A DNA stretch of 63,518 bases from Paracoccus amoyensis. GTDB lineage: Bacteria; Pseudomonadota; Alphaproteobacteria; Rhodobacterales; Rhodobacteraceae. The position numbers and the translations under genes are program-made. Below, one piece after another: positions 8,397 through 16,722 of this stretch. The stretch lies in assembly GCF_014490725.1 (NCBI RefSeq), contig NZ_JACOQL010000007.1:1-63518 (forward strand), written 5' to 3'. Every line of letters starts with the position of its first letter. Position 1 is the stretch's first letter. Below the pieces are notes generated by a model that was given only the letters and a program-made list of their open reading frames with translations, did not search any database and was not told where the DNA came from.

Positions 8397-9080
8397 TCAG
8401 CGGCTTAGAAAGTCGCGCAGCAGGGCCGCAAGCGGTTCTGCCGCTTCGATCGGCAGCATGTGTCCGGCATCAAGCGTCGCGAATTCGGCATTCGGGATGC
8501 CGGCGACCAGTTCCTGCGATTCCGCGATGCTGCGCACCTGATCTTTCGTCCCCGCGATCACCAGCGTGGGGCAATGGATATCGGGCAGCCGTGCGATATC
8601 GCCGGTTCGGGGAAAGGAAAGCTGGTTGCGAAAGGCGGTCCTGCCCAGACGCAGGCTCATGTCGTGGATCCGTTCGATCAGCGCCGTGTCCGACTGTCGT
8701 TCGGGCGCCAGCGAGGCGGCGATGGAGCGGCGGCTGACCCCGCGAAAGCTGTCCTTGGCAAGGCGATAGGCCATTTGCTTTTGTGCCGCACGTTCGGGCG
8801 TGTCGCCCCGCGCGGAGGTCGCGATCAGCACCAGATGTGACACGCGGTCCCCGGCCTGCAGCGCAATTTCCCGCGCGACATAGCCGCCCATGGAAAATCC
8901 GATCAGGGCGAACCTGTCCGGTGCCGCGGCAATGATGCGCGCGGCGGCATCTTCAAACGAGGTGGCGTTGGAATAATCCGCGAAATCAAACGGCCCAAGG
9001 CCATGCAGCAGCGGGGCAAGATCGCGCCACAGGTCGTCGTCAAGCATGAAGCCGGGGATGAAGATCAGGGTCACAACCAT
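8397..9080 (-). CDS. Alpha/beta hydrolase
   Basis: 227 residues. The nucleophile elbow is GFSMGG (Ser near residue 85), with a C-terminal acid in VIAGTKDQVR and catalytic His in DAGHMLPIE. The cap is small. Relatives include MenH-like and carboxylesterase enzymes, but no substrate can be assigned. It lies 71 bp beyond the DMT transporter start on the same strand and may be cotranscribed with it. Confidence 0.85.
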   Translation of the reverse strand: MVVTLIFIPGFMLDDDLWRDLAPLLHGLGPFDFADYSNATSFEDAAARIIAAAPDRFALIGFSMGGYVAREIALQAGDRVSHLVLIATSARGDTPERAAQKQMAYRLAKDSFRGVSRRSIAASLAPERQSDTALIERIHDMSLRLGRTAFRNQLSFPRTGDIARLPDIHCPTLVIAGTKDQVRSIAESQELVAGIPNAEFATLDAGHMLPIEAAEPLAALLRDFLSR

Positions 9081-9224
9081 TCCTTAACGGTTTTGGGGGC
9101 ATGATGGGCCATGGCCGTGACCTGAACAATGCTGCGCCCGAAATTCTTCACACCGCCGTGAATTTTTGTTTGCGTCGAATCAGAATTCCGCGTTCTACCA
9201 AGAAAAAACCGAGCAGAGAAAACC

Positions 9225-9689
9225 ATGCATATCAAAGTATTTGCCATCGCTGCTGCGCTTGGCCTGTCAGGAATGTTGGCCGCTTGCAACGACGGCGCCG
9301 ACACAACCGAATCGACAACCCGGCCGCCGACGAAACCCGCCAGCGGTGCCGATTGGGAAAAGGAAGTTCAGGCGCGGCTTGATGCATCCTCGACCCGGAT
9401 GACCTTGCTGGCGGAACAGCAAAAGCTGAATCCGCCGAAATCGGCCATCCTGACCTACGCGATCGCGCCCAACGGGCAGATCAAGGATATCAGGATCGCC
9501 CGGTCGTCCGGTCTGCCGCGATTCGACAGCAAAGCCTTGAATTTCGTGGCAACTGCTGGCCCCTTGCCCCCCTTCAGCGATGATATGGCGCGTCAGGACA
9601 TGCAGCGCATCAGTGTCGTGACGGTGGCCCAGGCCGAGCGCCGCTGGTTCGGCGGCGCCAAAGACGACAAGGAAGGCCTGCTGGAATAA
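9225..9689 (+). CDS. Lipoprotein with TonB C-terminal-like domain
   Basis: 154 residues. A lipobox (SGMLAAC, lipidated Cys near residue 21) shows outer-membrane or periplasmic anchoring. The C-terminal half has the TonB_C pattern LTYAIAPNGQIKDIRIARSSG...FDSKALNFV, but no N-terminal transmembrane energy-coupling segment, so it is not a functional TonB. Such proteins may bind envelope partners. Monocistronic. Confidence 0.7.
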   Translation: MHIKVFAIAAALGLSGMLAACNDGADTTESTTRPPTKPASGADWEKEVQARLDASSTRMTLLAEQQKLNPPKSAILTYAIAPNGQIKDIRIARSSGLPRFDSKALNFVATAGPLPPFSDDMARQDMQRISVVTVAQAERRWFGGAKDDKEGLLE

Positions 9690-9865
9690 GGCGGGTCTGC
9701 GCCGCCGGAAACACGGCTTCTTGATCGGTCGCCGGAAAAACGTTACAAGCCGGGATCAGCCCTGTTTGGGTGATGTACGGCGACCGGGCCCCTCTGGCGA
9801 ATGTGGCGGCGCATTCGTGATGTCGGCTGTCGAAACCTTGTCAGCCGTCGGACTCGATTTCACAT

Positions 9866-10951
9866 ATGAGCACTCACGCAACGTCACAGGGCGCGTCGGG
9901 CACTTCGGTGCTGAGGTATTTTCGTTGGGCCTTTATCGTCACCGCCGTCGGGCTTGGCCTTGGTATCTGGCTGGGCTGGCGCACCACGGGCACGGTCAGC
10001 GGCACGCTGAGCATCTTTTTCATCTGTGCGGTGCTGGCGGTTCTGGAAATCTCGCTTTCCTTCGACAACGCCATCGTCAACGCCAACAAGCTGAAAGACA
10101 TGACGCCCAAGTGGCAGCATCGCTTTCTGACCTGGGGCATCATCATCGCCGTGTTCGGCATGCGGATCGTCTTCCCGCTGCTGATCGTGGTGATCGCGGC
10201 CAATATCGGACCGTGGGACGCGGTGGTCATGGCGGCGGCACAGCCGGAACGCTATGCCGAGATCATGCATGACGCCCATCTGCCGATCGCCGCGTTTGGC
10301 GGTGCGTTTCTGATGATGGTCGGCCTGTCCTTTTTCTTCGATCACGAAAAGGACGTGCACTGGATCAGATGGCTTGAGAAACATCTTGCCCGCCATGCCA
10401 GCATTCGCGGGATCGAGGTGGCGTTGGTTCTGATCACCATCATCACGTTCAGCCGCCTGCAGCAGCCGGAAAATGTCGAGGTGTTCTTCCGCGCCGCCAT
10501 CTGGGGCCTGCTGACCTTTCTGATCGTCGAGGTGCTGGGCGGCCTTCTGGACAGCACCCAGCAAAACCTGTCAGGCGCGGCCAAGGGCGGTCTGGGCGCC
10601 TTCCTGTATCTGGAAGTTCTGGACGCCTCGTTCAGCTTTGACGGCGTGATCGGTGCATTCGCCCTGACGCAGAACCTGTTCATCATCGCCATCGGTCTGG
10701 GCATCGGCGCGATGTATGTGCGGTCAATGACCATCATGCTGGTCGAAAAAGGCACGCTGACCAATTACCGCTATCTGGAACATGGCGCATTCTACGCCAT
10801 TCTGGCGCTGTCGGTCATCATGTTCGCGCAGTCGCTGGTCCATATCCCCGAGGTTATCACCGGGCTGGGCGGCGCTTGCCTGATCGGTCTGTCGCTGTGG
10901 TCGTCGATCCGCGCCAACCGGGCCGATCCGGCCGGGTCCGAGGTTCACTGA
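9866..10951 (+). CDS. DUF475 (TerC-superfamily) integral membrane protein
   Basis: 361 residues with about nine membrane segments. The motif LEISLSFDNAIVNANKLKDM near residue 60 and LDASFSFDGVIGAFALT near 250 are the paired acidic SFDNA/SFDG motifs of the TerC/DUF475 family, linked to metal (Mn, tellurite) homeostasis. A strong terminator follows (10960-10990). Confidence 0.88.
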   Translation: MSTHATSQGASGTSVLRYFRWAFIVTAVGLGLGIWLGWRTTGTVSGTLSIFFICAVLAVLEISLSFDNAIVNANKLKDMTPKWQHRFLTWGIIIAVFGMRIVFPLLIVVIAANIGPWDAVVMAAAQPERYAEIMHDAHLPIAAFGGAFLMMVGLSFFFDHEKDVHWIRWLEKHLARHASIRGIEVALVLITIITFSRLQQPENVEVFFRAAIWGLLTFLIVEVLGGLLDSTQQNLSGAAKGGLGAFLYLEVLDASFSFDGVIGAFALTQNLFIIAIGLGIGAMYVRSMTIMLVEKGTLTNYRYLEHGAFYAILALSVIMFAQSLVHIPEVITGLGGACLIGLSLWSSIRANRADPAGSEVH

Positions 10952-10959
10952 CAAAACAA

Positions 10960-10990
10960 AACCCGCGCCAGAACTGATCTGGCGCGGGTT
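10960..10990. terminator. Bidirectional rho-independent terminator
   Basis: Inverted repeat acccgcgccaga / tctggcgcgggt with a short loop, preceded by A-rich and followed by T-containing sequence, between the convergent DUF475 and DUF1127 genes. Confidence 0.85.
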
Positions 10991-11097
10991 GAACCGATTA
11001 CTCCACTAAACTCGTTACGCGGGCCTACTCATACACTTAAACTTTGACTGATCATGACACAGGCGGGTTTACGCCTGATTGACTTCCAGGCCGGAAA

Positions 11098-11256
11098 TCA
11101 GAATTGAACGGCGCGGAACTGGCGTTCCGGGATGCCCAGCGTTTTCAACGCTTTCGACGAGGGCGCACGGCGGTTTTCCACGGCGGCGGCCAGCTCGATC
11201 GAGGCATTCAGAGCCGCGAAGAATTTCGAGATATAGCTGGCGATACGGGTCATCAT
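11098..11256 (-). CDS. DUF1127 micro-protein
   Basis: A 52-residue protein, too short for most gene finders. ATG-ATG at 11254-11256 follows an aggaaaag ribosome site. It reads MMTRIASYISKFFAALNASI... and ends GIPERQFRAVQF. The arrangement (short amphipathic N-terminus, then a basic segment with LxxLGIPRxxI) is that of YjiS/DUF1127 proteins of alphaproteobacteria, which have been tied to RNA turnover, phosphate and stress adaptation. Lies convergent to the DUF475 gene. Confidence 0.8.
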   Translation of the reverse strand: MMTRIASYISKFFAALNASIELAAAVENRRAPSSKALKTLGIPERQFRAVQF

Positions 11257-11434
11257 CTTTTCCTGTTAATGCTTTATTTCGTTGGGCTTTATCTGGGCGC
11301 TAACGGCTTTTTTGGCAACGCCGTATTCTGTCAGATCGGCTTTGCGTTCTGCGCATGACACCGCCGATGGGGATTGGCAGCGGAACAAACTTCGTGCGAA
11401 GCGCTTATCATCGCACCCATTCAGGAAAACCGGG

Positions 11435-12073
11435 ATGCAACAAGACAGCCTTATGGCGCAGGATGATATTCTGGCCTTCCAGCCATCAAGCTACGAACAA
11501 GACAATACCAGCGTGGAAGCGCTGTTGAAAAAGGCGTTCCACAGTGGCGGGGACGACAAGACCTCGATCCGCGACATGGTCGAGGCTTTGGGCTATGCCT
11601 CGTTATTGCCGACGCTGATGGTCGTGGCGATGGCCGTGGTGTCGCCGCTGTCAGGAATTCCGCTCTTTTCGTCGATTTGCGGGGTATTAATTGCCCTGAC
11701 GTCAGTCGAACTCTTGATTCGACGCAAGCACCTGTGGCTGCCAGGGTTCCTGATGCGACGGCAGGTCTCGTCAAGGAAACTGGCCAATGCCTATCGCTGG
11801 GCCGAAGGGCCAGCCCGCTGGCTGGACCGGGTGTCACGTCCGCGTTTGCAGTTTCTGGTGCGTCGTCCGCTGGTCTGGATCGCGCAGATCGCCTGCCTGT
11901 TGGCGGGCGCGGTGATGCCGTTTCTGGAACTGGTGCCGTTCACGTCATCCATCCTTGGCCTTGCCGTGTTTCTGATGGGCTTCGGGATGCTGGTTCGGGA
12001 TGGGCTGTTCGCGCTGCTGGGCCTGTTGGTGATCGCCGCGCTGGTTGGCGCAGTGACGCTTGTGGTGGTGTGA
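11435..12073 (+). CDS. ExoD family protein (exopolysaccharide synthesis)
   Basis: 212 residues from ATG 11435, which has an aggaaaa ribosome site; an in-frame extension upstream lacks one. The ExoD pattern is clear: SLLPTLMVVAMAVVSPLSGIP... and LVPFTSSILGLAVFLMGFGMLVRDG, with about four to five membrane segments. ExoD in rhizobia affects succinoglycan production and alkali tolerance; the biochemical role is unknown. Confidence 0.85.
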   Translation: MQQDSLMAQDDILAFQPSSYEQDNTSVEALLKKAFHSGGDDKTSIRDMVEALGYASLLPTLMVVAMAVVSPLSGIPLFSSICGVLIALTSVELLIRRKHLWLPGFLMRRQVSSRKLANAYRWAEGPARWLDRVSRPRLQFLVRRPLVWIAQIACLLAGAVMPFLELVPFTSSILGLAVFLMGFGMLVRDGLFALLGLLVIAALVGAVTLVVV

Positions 12074-12077
12074 CGGC

Positions 12078-12614
12078 TTACACCAGGCCGCGCTGACGCA
12101 GATCATCCACCGCATGCTGAACCGAGATTTCGACCGGCAATTCGGTGTCCAGCGTGATGACGTGTTCATCCTCGGTTGGCATTTCCAGCGTGGCCAGCTG
12201 TGAATCCAGCATGGAGGGCGGCATGAAATGCTTGCGCGCCCGCATGCGTTCAAGGATCACGTCATGATCCGCATGCAGATAGACAATCTGCAGCGCGCCG
12301 ATATGGTCGCGCAGATAATCGCGATAGCTGTGCTTCAGCGCCGAACAGGAAAACACGGTGCAGCGCGTCTGCGCCGATTCCACCACCGCGATCGACAGGG
12401 CCTTCAACCACGGCCAGCGCATGTCATCGGTCAGCGGATGGCCCGCAGCCATGGCTTCGCGGTTTGATGCAGGGTGATAATCGTCGCCCTCAAGAAACGC
12501 GGCGTCCAGCCGTTCCGCCAGCCCAAGCGAGATGCTGGTCTTGCCCACTCCGCTTGGTCCCATGACCATGATGCACAATCGGCGGGTGGCCCCCGTGTTC
12601 GGCGCGTCTTGCAT
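12078..12614 (-). CDS. gntK: Gluconokinase
   Basis: 178 residues, the usual GntK length. P-loop MGPSGVGKTS at residues 18-27; EGDDYHPASNREAMAAGHPLTDDMRWPWL is the gluconate-binding signature. It phosphorylates D-gluconate to 6-phosphogluconate for the Entner-Doudoroff or pentose phosphate routes. No gluconate permease or regulator is adjacent. It is convergent with exoD (4 bp between stops). Confidence 0.93.
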   Translation of the reverse strand: MQDAPNTGATRRLCIMVMGPSGVGKTSISLGLAERLDAAFLEGDDYHPASNREAMAAGHPLTDDMRWPWLKALSIAVVESAQTRCTVFSCSALKHSYRDYLRDHIGALQIVYLHADHDVILERMRARKHFMPPSMLDSQLATLEMPTEDEHVITLDTELPVEISVQHAVDDLRQRGLV

Positions 12615-12868
12615 GATAGCTTCCCTTCCTAATGTGCAATGTAAATACAGGCCATGGTTCGGGCAAGCAGGGATACCCTTTCCGCAGAGTGGGATGATTG
12701 CACCAGAAAACGGCCCGGTTCAATCATCCGCGGAATTGTGAAGCGGAAATGGTCCATGGCCCTTGCATCTCCCGCAATCCTGATTTCTTTAGTCGACAAC
12801 TTGGGCAATCGGCGTCTGCCAGCAAATTACGTCAGCTGCGTCAGCCCCTTCGCAAAAGGAAATCGATC

Positions 12869-13772
12869 CATGAAAGCTGCCTTGTTCGCTTTGGCGCTGG
12901 CTTTGCCTGCCGCCCTTCACGCCCAGGAAATTGACATTCAGACCGCCACCGGCCCGGTTTCCGTGGCGCAATCGCCCGAAAAGCTGGCCGTTTACGATCT
13001 TGCCGCCGTCGATACGCTGAACGCGCTTGGCGTGACCATCGCCGCAGGCCCGGACATTGCGCCGCCTGATTTTCTTGTCCCCGCACTGGCTGATGCCCAG
13101 AAAGTCGGCACGCTGTTCGAGCCGGATTTCGAAGCGCTGGCGGCCTTTGCCCCCGACCTGATCATCGCAGGCGGCCGTTCGTCGGCGCAGGTTGACGCCC
13201 TGTCGCGTGTTGCGCCGACGCTGGACATGACCATCACGGGCGATGCGCTGTTTGAACAGGCCGAGGCGCGTCTGGCCAGCTATGGCACCCTGTTTGACAA
13301 ACAGGACCAGGCGGCGAGCCTGAAAGCGGAACTGGATGCGGCGCTGGCCAGCGCCCGTGCGGCCGTTGCCGGCAAAGGGAACGCCATGATCCTGCTGACC
13401 AATGGCGGCAAGATGTCCGCCTACGGTGCCGGATCGCGCTTTGGCTGGCTGCATACCGCGCTGGATCTGCCAGAGGCGCGCCCCGGGTTGAAGACCGAGG
13501 CATCCCATGGCGAGGCGGTGTCGTTCGAGTTTATCGCGGAAACCAACCCGGATTGGCTGCTGGTGCTGGATCGCGGCGCCGCTGTCGGGCAAGAGGGTCA
13601 GGCCGCCGCGGCGACACTGGATAATCCGCTGGTTGCCGGAACGACCGCTGGCCAGAAAGGCCAGATCGTTTATCTGAACCCGGCTGCTCTCTATCTGTCG
13701 ACGGGAGGCGTGCAGTCCCTGACCTTGCTGCTGAACCAGATAACCGAGGCTTTCGGCGCGGCCGAAAGCTAA
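12869..13772 (+). CDS. Siderophore ABC transporter, periplasmic binding protein
   Basis: About 300 residues from ATG 12869 (aaaagga ribosome site), signal peptide ending ALHAQ. FatB/YclQ-type periplasmic-binding fold: VAVYDLAAVDTLNALG start, GTLFEPDFEALAAFAPDLIIAGG hinge, and ATLDNPLVAGTTAGQKGQIVYLNP near the end. It binds ferric catecholate or related siderophores and delivers them to the two permeases that follow without a gap. The in-frame extension upstream (to 12654) lacks a signal peptide and is not used. Confidence 0.9.
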
Positions 13773-14717
13773 GTGTATCGGGTGGCTGTCATCGCGGGAC
13801 TGGCGCTGCTGGTCCTTGCCAGCCTGCTGATCGGGGCGGCTGACCTGCGCGGCGGCAGCGTTGACAGCTATCTGCTGGTGATGGTCAGTCGCATTCCCCG
13901 CACGGTCGCCGCGCTTCTGGCCGGGGCTGGTCTGGCGCTGGCGGGGGCTGTGGTGCAACTGGCGGTGCAGAACCGTCTGGTCGAGCCCGGCCTGACCGGC
14001 ACGCCTGAATCCGCGATGGCCGGCCTGTTGGCTGTCACCCTGATCGCACCGGGCGCCGCCCTGATGGTCAAGATGATCGTGGCCTCGCTTGCGGCGCTGG
14101 TCGGCACCTTTGGTTTTTTCGCCCTGTCGCGCCATGTGCCGCGGCAGGATCCGATGCTGTTGCCATTGGTCGGGTTGATCTATGGCGGCATCCTTGGCGC
14201 GGGCGTGACCTGGTTCGCATGGACCGCCGATCTGGTCCAGTATGTCGGCATCTGGCAATCGGGCGAGTTTTCGGGCGTGCTGCGCGGGCGATACGAGCTT
14301 TTATGGCTGATCGCGATCATGGCCGCGCTGCTTTATGTCGCCGCCGATCGCATCACCATTCTGGGTCTGGGCGATGATTATGCCCGCAGCCTTGGCCTGA
14401 ACGCGCGGCAGACGCTGTTGGTCGGGCTGGGCGTCGTGTCGGCCACGATTGCGGCGGTGGTGGTGACCGTCGGATCGCTGCCCTTTGTCGGGCTGGTCGT
14501 GCCCAATATCGTGTCACGCTGGCGGGGCGACAATCTGCGGGCCAATCTGCCGCTGATCGCGGTGCTGGGCGGGGCCTCAGTCCTTGCCGCCGATGTCATC
14601 GGCCGCGTGATCCGCTGGCCCTATGAAATCCCGGCGGGGACCATCTTTGCCGTCTTGGGGGCGGGGCTGTTCCTGTGGATGCTTTACGCCACGCCAAAAC
14701 AGGCGACCAGCAGATGA
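13773..14717 (+). CDS. Siderophore ABC transporter permease 1 (FecCD family)
   Basis: 314 residues, GTG start directly after the previous stop. About nine membrane segments; FecCD hallmarks are SRIPRTVAALLAGAGLALAG and GSLPFVGLVVPNIVSRWRGDN (the coupling-helix region). Heterodimer partner of the next gene. Equivalent to FatD/YclN. Confidence 0.9.
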   Translation: MYRVAVIAGLALLVLASLLIGAADLRGGSVDSYLLVMVSRIPRTVAALLAGAGLALAGAVVQLAVQNRLVEPGLTGTPESAMAGLLAVTLIAPGAALMVKMIVASLAALVGTFGFFALSRHVPRQDPMLLPLVGLIYGGILGAGVTWFAWTADLVQYVGIWQSGEFSGVLRGRYELLWLIAIMAALLYVAADRITILGLGDDYARSLGLNARQTLLVGLGVVSATIAAVVVTVGSLPFVGLVVPNIVSRWRGDNLRANLPLIAVLGGASVLAADVIGRVIRWPYEIPAGTIFAVLGAGLFLWMLYATPKQATSR

Positions 14718-15667
14718 GCGTTGCGCCTCGACATCGTCTTTGGCTGCTGGGCGCGGTCCTTCTGATTGCGTCCGGGCTGTTTCTGGTCTGGGGGTTGCGC
14801 GCCCCCTATGGCTTCATTCTGGGACTTCGGGTCACCAAGGTTGCGGCGCTGCTGTTGGTGGGTGCATCGGTCGGGGCAGCGACGGTGATGTTTCAGACCG
14901 TGGCGCATAACCGCCTGCTGACCCCCGGCATCGTTGGTTTTGACGCGTTGTTCGTGCTGTTACAGACAACGCTGGTCATCATGCTGGGCGGGGTTGGCTA
15001 TGTTTCCCTGCCGCAAATCCCGAAATTCCTGATCGAGTCCCTGACCCTGACCGCGGCCGCCGTCGCGCTGTTCAGCCTTGTGCTCCGGCGCGGGGCGGAT
15101 GACATGACGCGGCTGGTTCTGACAGGTGTGATCTTTGGCATCCTGATGCGCGGATTGACGGGGTTCATGCAGCGCATTCTGGATCCGTCGGAATTTGCCG
15201 TGGTGCAGCAGGCGACCTATGCCACCTTCGGCGCGGTCGATCCGCTGCAACTGTCCATCGCCGCGCCCCTGTTCGCCATCGTGCTGGCGCTGTCGATCCG
15301 CATTGGCCCATCCTTGGATGTGGCGGCGCTTGGCCGCACGCAATCGCTGTCGCTTGGCGTGGACCATGACCGGCTGGTGCTGCTGGTGCTGACGCTGATT
15401 TCGCTGCTGATCGCGGTGGCGACCGCGCTGGCCGGACCCATCACCTTTCTGGGGTTGCTGGCCGCCAGCCTTGCTGCGGCCTCGATCGGGACGTATCGCC
15501 ACCGCATCCTGATCCCCGCCGCTGCTGCTGTCGGTGCACTGATCCTTGTTTTCGGGCAGTTCGTTTTTGAACGCCTGCTGGGGTTCCAGTCCACCCTCGC
15601 CGTGATCGTCGAGTTTCTTGGCGGTCTGTTGTTCCTTTTCCTTGTCCTGAAAAGACGCCCGACATGA
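14714..15667 (+). CDS. Siderophore ABC transporter permease 2 (FecCD family)
   Basis: 317 residues from ATG 14714, overlapping the previous stop (ATGA). Hallmarks are LRVTKVAALLLVGASVGAAT and AGPITFLGLLAASLAAASIG. Equivalent to FatC/YclO, the second half of the membrane channel. Confidence 0.9.
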   Translation: MSVAPRHRLWLLGAVLLIASGLFLVWGLRAPYGFILGLRVTKVAALLLVGASVGAATVMFQTVAHNRLLTPGIVGFDALFVLLQTTLVIMLGGVGYVSLPQIPKFLIESLTLTAAAVALFSLVLRRGADDMTRLVLTGVIFGILMRGLTGFMQRILDPSEFAVVQQATYATFGAVDPLQLSIAAPLFAIVLALSIRIGPSLDVAALGRTQSLSLGVDHDRLVLLVLTLISLLIAVATALAGPITFLGLLAASLAAASIGTYRHRILIPAAAAVGALILVFGQFVFERLLGFQSTLAVIVEFLGGLLFLFLVLKRRPT

Positions 15668-16425
15668 TCCGTATTGCCAGCCTTGATCTGCACCGCGACG
15701 GCCAGCCCATCCTGCAAGATGTGACAGCCCGGATTCCCCCGACCGGCCTGACAGCCATCATCGGTCCGAACGGGGCGGGAAAATCGACGCTGCTGCATTG
15801 TATCGCCGGCCTGCTGGTGCCGCATGCGGGCAAGGTCATGATCGGCGATGATGATATCGCGACCCTGAAACCGCAGGATCGCGCCCATCGGGTGGCCCTG
15901 CTGACGCAAAGCCCCGCCATCGTGCCCCGCCTGAGCGTCCGCGATCTGGTGGCGTTTGGCCGCTGGCCGCATCATCGCGGGCGTCCCAAACAGCAAGACC
16001 ACGATCAGGTGGATGAGGCGCTGGCCCTGTTCGATCTGAACGATCTGGAACATCGCAAGCTGGACAGCCTGTCTGGCGGACAGCGCCAGCGTGCCTTTGT
16101 CGCCATGGCCTATGCACAATCGACGCCATGGATGTTGCTGGACGAGCCGCTGGCCGCGCTGGACCCGCGTTATGCCCGCGACATCATGGAGAGGTTGCAC
16201 AATCTTTCGCGCCCCGGCCCGGATAGCCGAAGCGTTGTCATCGTGTTGCATGATCTGGGGATGGCCGCGCGCTATGCGGATTGGATTGTCAGCCTGAAGG
16301 ACGGCCAGCTGGTTCATTCTGCGCCAAGGGAACAGGCCATGACGACCGAGAATTTGTCGGCGTTGTTCGATACGGGTCTGGCGGTCCAAACGGTAGGCGG
16401 CAAATCCATCGTCATTCCGGTTTGA
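15664..16425 (+). CDS. Siderophore ABC transporter ATP-binding protein
   Basis: 253 residues; starts by ATGA overlap. Walker A GPNGAGKST (about 37-45), signature LSGGQRQR, Walker B WMLLDEPLAALD, switch His in VIVLHDLGMAARYAD. FepC/YclP group. Completes a full importer (binding protein, two permeases, ATPase) with no receptor of its own nearby; the plasmid's only TonB receptor gene is at 41 kb and is interrupted. Confidence 0.92.
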   Translation: MIRIASLDLHRDGQPILQDVTARIPPTGLTAIIGPNGAGKSTLLHCIAGLLVPHAGKVMIGDDDIATLKPQDRAHRVALLTQSPAIVPRLSVRDLVAFGRWPHHRGRPKQQDHDQVDEALALFDLNDLEHRKLDSLSGGQRQRAFVAMAYAQSTPWMLLDEPLAALDPRYARDIMERLHNLSRPGPDSRSVVIVLHDLGMAARYADWIVSLKDGQLVHSAPREQAMTTENLSALFDTGLAVQTVGGKSIVIPV

Positions 16426-16492
16426 TCCGGTTGGATCGTCCCGGCAAAAAGACCCAGCCTGAAAACTATTACACCTTCACGAAAAAAGAACG

Positions 16493-16590
16493 GAACTGTC
16501 CACGCCAACAGGAGTTAGTGGACAGTTCAACATTGCACGCACCGCAATGAGTAACGAGTACCCGCCCGCCAGCAATGGCGGGCTTTTTCT
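16493..16590 (+). ncRNA. Candidate small RNA (hairpin plus terminator)
   Basis: Two stacked structures: gaactgtccac / gtggacagttc (16493-16503 with 16518-16528, perfect, 14-nt loop) and gcccgcc / ggcgggc with a T-run (16564-16590). This may simply be the end of the siderophore operon's mRNA, but the first hairpin is unnecessary for termination. Existence as an RNA is inference. Confidence 0.3.
16564..16590 (+). terminator. Rho-independent terminator
   Basis: GCCCGCC-agcaat-GGCGGGC followed by a T-run; ends transcription from the siderophore ABC operon before the phosphate transporter. Confidence 0.85.
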
Positions 16591-16722
16591 TATATATACA
16601 CGCTTAGGTTGATTTTGTATATATATATTTTTTGTGTCAAAATAATGACAGTCCCGAAACGTCTTTTTGATTGATCCCACGGCTAATCCCACTTAGCACG
16701 CCGCCCAGCAGAAAGACGGATC

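Larger units (their letters stand above)
16426..16722. other. 297-bp intergenic region with hairpin, terminator and AT-rich promoter
   Basis: Contains an 11-bp perfect inverted repeat (16493-16528), a strong terminator (16564-16590) and an AT-rich stretch with tatatata runs before the phosphate transporter gene. TGTCA-N6-TGACA at 16635-16650 could be a regulator site upstream of that gene. No ORF is convincing. Confidence 0.6.

Noticed and set aside
16441..16600. tRNA or attachment site
   Set aside because: No cloverleaf can be drawn; hairpin and terminator explain the structure.
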